NCBI RefSeq assembly: GCF_003634575.1
Contig: NZ_RBLJ01000001.1
Location: 124,001 to 188,000 of the forward strand
Origin: Photorhabdus asymbiotica
GTDB lineage: Bacteria; Pseudomonadota; Gammaproteobacteria; Enterobacterales; Enterobacteriaceae
Direction: 5' to 3'
Length of the DNA: 64,000 nt
The position numbers were made by a program, and so were the translations under genes. Positions within the stretch are counted from its first letter, which is position 1. Each line of letters opens with the position of its first letter. Below, one piece after another: positions 61,767 through 64,000 of the stretch. Under the pieces are notes generated by a model that saw only the letters and a program-made list of their open reading frames with translations, did not search any database and was not told where the DNA came from.

Positions 61767-62624
61767 TCACAAAAGGATGGGTGAATCAGGAAGCCGCAAA
61801 ATTGACTGGCGAAAATCACTGGGAGTTAGCCCAGTTAACGCCTTAAATTGCCGAGTAAATGCGCTATGATCCGTATAACCACATTGCAAAGCGACATCTG
61901 TGATAGGCAGTTTTGTAGCCAGTAATTCAGACGCTTTTTCAATTCTGATTTTGTGGATCATTTGTCGAGGGGTCAGGTGAAATACGCGTTTACAGTAACG
62001 TTCCAGTTGAGCAACCGAGAGATGTGTTAAATGAGTTAGCTCTTTGAGACGGATCGTTTGATCAAAATGTTCACGAATATAATCATCAACAATCGCCAGT
62101 TTTTGGTACACAGGATGGTTTTCCTTAATTTCCATCAGATCATGAGAAATTCCAGCCATACCAATAACTTGATTATGCTGATTATACAATGGCAATTTAT
62201 ATGTCATGCACCAGCCTGTTTTACGCCCATGGTAAAAATGGAGTTCCAGCTGGTTTTGGATAATCACCCCTTGATGTAATACACGTAAATCTTGTTCGGT
62301 GTAACAGCTACCCATTTTGGCCGGAAAGACTTCCGAGGAAGTTTTACCGAGTAGTGAAGAGATCGATTTAAATCCGCAGCGCGTAGCCAATGTAAGGTTA
62401 GCAATGAGATAACGTGCTTTGATATCTTTAATAAAGAAAACCACACTGGGAATCGCATTTAGCAAAGGGGTAATTAAAGCAACCGTATTGAGAATATCTT
62501 GCAAGTTATTGGGTTTGTGATTAACAAGCCCACTGCACAGTGTTGATAAAAACTCAATATTACAAACATCATAGCCGCTTTTTTCATTATTCTGGTATAG
62601 GTTGTCATGGACTATATTCATCAT
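61767..62624 (-). CDS. AraC-family regulator with PAS sensor domain
   Basis: About 285 residues. The N-terminal two thirds form a PAS-like domain (IPSVVFFIKDIKARYLIANL, TLATRCGFKSISSLLGKTSS, ELHFYHGRKTGWCMTYKLPL, IGMAGISHDLMEI). The C-terminal part is an AraC helix-turn-helix pair (LKELTHLTHLSVAQLERYCK, ITDVALQCGYTDHSAFTRQF). GGAG is nine bases before ATG 62624. It lies between the two arms of the catabolic cluster and is the obvious local regulator, probably sensing an amino acid or its oxidation state. Confidence 0.88.
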   Translation of the reverse strand: MMNIVHDNLYQNNEKSGYDVCNIEFLSTLCSGLVNHKPNNLQDILNTVALITPLLNAIPSVVFFIKDIKARYLIANLTLATRCGFKSISSLLGKTSSEVFPAKMGSCYTEQDLRVLHQGVIIQNQLELHFYHGRKTGWCMTYKLPLYNQHNQVIGMAGISHDLMEIKENHPVYQKLAIVDDYIREHFDQTIRLKELTHLTHLSVAQLERYCKRVFHLTPRQMIHKIRIEKASELLATKLPITDVALQCGYTDHSAFTRQFKALTGLTPSDFRQSILRLPDSPILL

Positions 62625-62900
62625 CAATATCTCCAGGATATTATCACTAATATAAGATTATTAATCTTATATTTGATTATTTATCTTGGCTAAATAAATA
62701 TCAGATTTAATATATACGCAATGTTCAAAAGCAATATATTATGTTCATGTGATAATTATCACAGAAATTCGTTGCCATTATTTTCATTTATTTGATTTAT
62801 TTGATTTATTTTTATATTGGGTATAATTTATAAATTGTTTTTTTAGTAAAGATAAAACTCAACGATTTATTTGTAATTTTTCATTTTATTAGAACGTCTC
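62625..62900. other. AT-rich upstream region of the AraC regulator
   Basis: About 275 bases, strongly AT-rich, promoter region. At about 62815 the phrase TATTGGGTATA matches an ERIC end but nothing of the rest of the element is present. Confidence 0.4.
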
Positions 62901-63152
62901 TATACCCAATAGATTTCGAGTTGCAGCGCGGCGGCAAGTGAACGAATCCCCAGGAGCATATACCCTATGGATTTCAAGATGCATCGCGACGGCCAGGGAG
63001 CGAATCCCCGGGAGCATAGATAACTATGTGACCGGGGTGAGTGAGTGCAGCCAACAAAGAGGCAACTTGAAAGATAACGGGTATAGATAACTCTGTGACT
63101 GGGGTGAGTGAAAGCAGCCAACAAAGCAGCAACTTGAAAGATGAAGGGTATA
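62901..63152 (+). repeat. composite ERIC: subtype B split by an inserted subtype A
   Basis: The outer element runs from TATACCCAATAGATTTCGAG at 62901 to GAAGGGTATA at 63152. It is interrupted after CCCCAGGAGCATA and resumes with GATAACTCTGTGACTGGGG at 63086. Joining the halves restores a normal 127-base subtype-B element. Confidence 0.95.
62961..63083 (+). mobile_element. inserted ERIC, subtype A, inside another ERIC
   Basis: A complete subtype-A element from TACCCTATGGATTTCAAG to ACGGGTA, flanked by TA at 62959-62960 and TA at 63084-63085. The single TA in the uninterrupted outer element (GCATAGATAAC) has been doubled, so this is a TA target-site duplication. Confidence 0.92.
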
Positions 63153-63271
63153 TGATAATTCAGCAATCTTTTCACTATGCTGATTTCAACATGTTATGGT
63201 ATGAAACTCATCAAGCGACAAACAAAATATTACGCCACCATCTGGTAAAAATGTACTAATTTGGTGGCCTT

Positions 63272-64000
63272 ATGGCAGAGAAAAACGCATATCAGATTAT
63301 TCACGTCATTGATTCACACACAGGTGGAGAACCCACACGCACGGTAATAGAGGGATTTCCATCTCTTGGCAAAGGAACCGTTGCCAAACAGCGGCAGCGC
63401 TTTGAAGCTGAATTTGATCACTGGCGCCAGGCTCTCATTCTTGAACCAAAAGGGAATGATGTATTAGTGGGTGCACTCTTATGTCCACCTGCTGCACCAG
63501 AAGCCGATATAGGGGCTATCTTCTTTAATAACGCAGGGTATTTGGGCATGTGCGGCCATGGTACCATGGGCCTTATTGCTTCACTCCATCATCTGGGCCG
63601 ATTAAAACCTGGCAAGTATAAAATTGAGACACCTGTTGGTCTTGTGGAAGCCGTGCTCCATGAAAATAGAGAGGTGTCTGTTCATAATGTCCCCTCTTAT
63701 CGTTATCAACAGAATATCACCGTAAATGTGCCTGATGTGGGTGATGTTAATGGCGATATTGCCTGGGGAGGAAATTGGTTTTTTCTGATTAGTCAACATG
63801 GTCAGTCGCTAACTCCCCGCCATATCGCTGAACTCACGCAATACAGTTGGGCCGTTAGGCAAGCATTGGAACAAACGGGGATCACGGGTGAAAATGGCGA
63901 GTGTATCGACCATATCGAATTGTTTGCTCCTGATAACCATGCGAATAGCCGCAATTTTGTGTTATGTCCGGGGAAAACCTATGACCGTTCACCCTGTGGC
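63272..64000 (+). CDS. proline racemase-family epimerase (4-hydroxyproline 2-epimerase), partial
   Basis: The first 243 codons of a gene that runs off the window end, so no stop is visible. It belongs to the proline racemase family: [19 protein letters not shown] at the start, the first catalytic cysteine in MCGHGTMGL and the second in YDRSPCG at the window edge. Two cysteines favour 4-hydroxyproline 2-epimerase or proline racemase rather than the dehydratase branch, which has threonine. It makes cis-4-hydroxy-D-proline, feeding the DapA-like and ALDH steps encoded on the other side of the AraC gene. The hydroxyproline oxidase is probably downstream, outside the window. GGTGG lies before ATG 63272. 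Confidence 0.9.
   Translation, partial: MAEKNAYQIIHVIDSHTGGEPTRTVIEGFPSLGKGTVAKQRQRFEAEFDHWRQALILEPKGNDVLVGALLCPPAAPEADIGAIFFNNAGYLGMCGHGTMGLIASLHHLGRLKPGKYKIETPVGLVEAVLHENREVSVHNVPSYRYQQNITVNVPDVGDVNGDIAWGGNWFFLISQHGQSLTPRHIAELTQYSWAVRQALEQTGITGENGECIDHIELFAPDNHANSRNFVLCPGKTYDRSPCG

Noticed and set aside
62810-62830. Isolated TATTGGGTATA, like one ERIC end
   Set aside because: Only 11 bases match; nothing of the element body is present, so chance is likely in such AT-rich DNA.
1-64000. CRISPR arrays, tRNA or rRNA genes, intact insertion sequences, integrases
   Set aside because: No regularly spaced short repeats, no recognisable tRNA arms or rRNA segments, and no transposase or integrase motifs were seen; the repeats are ERICs.

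Overview
The window looks like a chromosomal segment from Photorhabdus (Morganellaceae, insect-pathogenic nematode symbionts). The main reasons are a stilbene-pathway phenylalanine ammonia-lyase (StlA type, 532 aa), a dozen ERIC repeats, chitin-degrading enzymes, many toxin-antitoxin modules and an enterobacterial core gene order. A tus gene with a TerB-like site directly upstream, and the tus-fumC-manA-ydgA-add neighbourhood, place the segment in the replication terminus. No rRNA, tRNA, CRISPR array or intact insertion sequence was seen.

Layout. 0-5 kb: MFS transporter, crotonyl-CoA carboxylase/reductase-like enzyme, a decayed Xre antitoxin, and a group II PLP decarboxylase with a degenerate copy of its own 5' end upstream. 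5-13.6 kb: mixed metabolic genes (omega-aminotransferase, secreted alpha/beta hydrolase, divergent DJ-1/PfpI and GlxA-type regulator pair, xylitol/sorbitol-type dehydrogenase, DmpA-type peptidase). 13.6-20.1 kb: two paralogous small secreted proteins beside a four-gene tripartite exporter operon (MacB-like ATPase and permease, TolC-like channel, HlyD/MacA-like adaptor). 20.3-22.8 kb: arsR-arsD-arsA with no arsB or arsC. 23-28.3 kb: hicAB, a secreted cupin, an edema-factor/ExoY-like cyclase fragment, an FAD monooxygenase and a GH18 chitinase. 28.7-36.6 kb: stlA, then the conserved block ydfG, ynfB, ynfD, bioD2 (ynfK), mlc, ynfL, ynfM. 37-39 kb: an unknown hydrophobic protein and a DUF1778-GNAT toxin module. 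39.1-43.7 kb: complete yjfI-J-K-L-M-C operon (PspA-like protein plus ATP-grasp ligase). 44.5-47 kb: AA10 LPMO, then a lysine-2,3-aminomutase-like enzyme with a LysE-type exporter behind a strong leader hairpin. 47.1-57.3 kb: Ter site, tus, VOC protein, possible papain-like effector, Xre-RES and HigBA modules, fumC, manA, ydgA, add. 57.3-64 kb: a probable hydroxyproline catabolic cluster (permease, ketoglutarate semialdehyde dehydrogenase, DapA-like deaminase, AraC regulator, proline racemase-family epimerase running off the window end).

The best candidate for an undescribed system is the pair of small Sec-secreted paralogs next to the dedicated tripartite exporter. Other notable points are the partner-less arsRDA operon, the aminomutase-exporter pair with its structured leader, and an ERIC inserted inside another ERIC with a clean TA target duplication.

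Start codons were re-chosen by eye from ribosome binding sites. All family calls come from recognising sequence motifs, without database searches.
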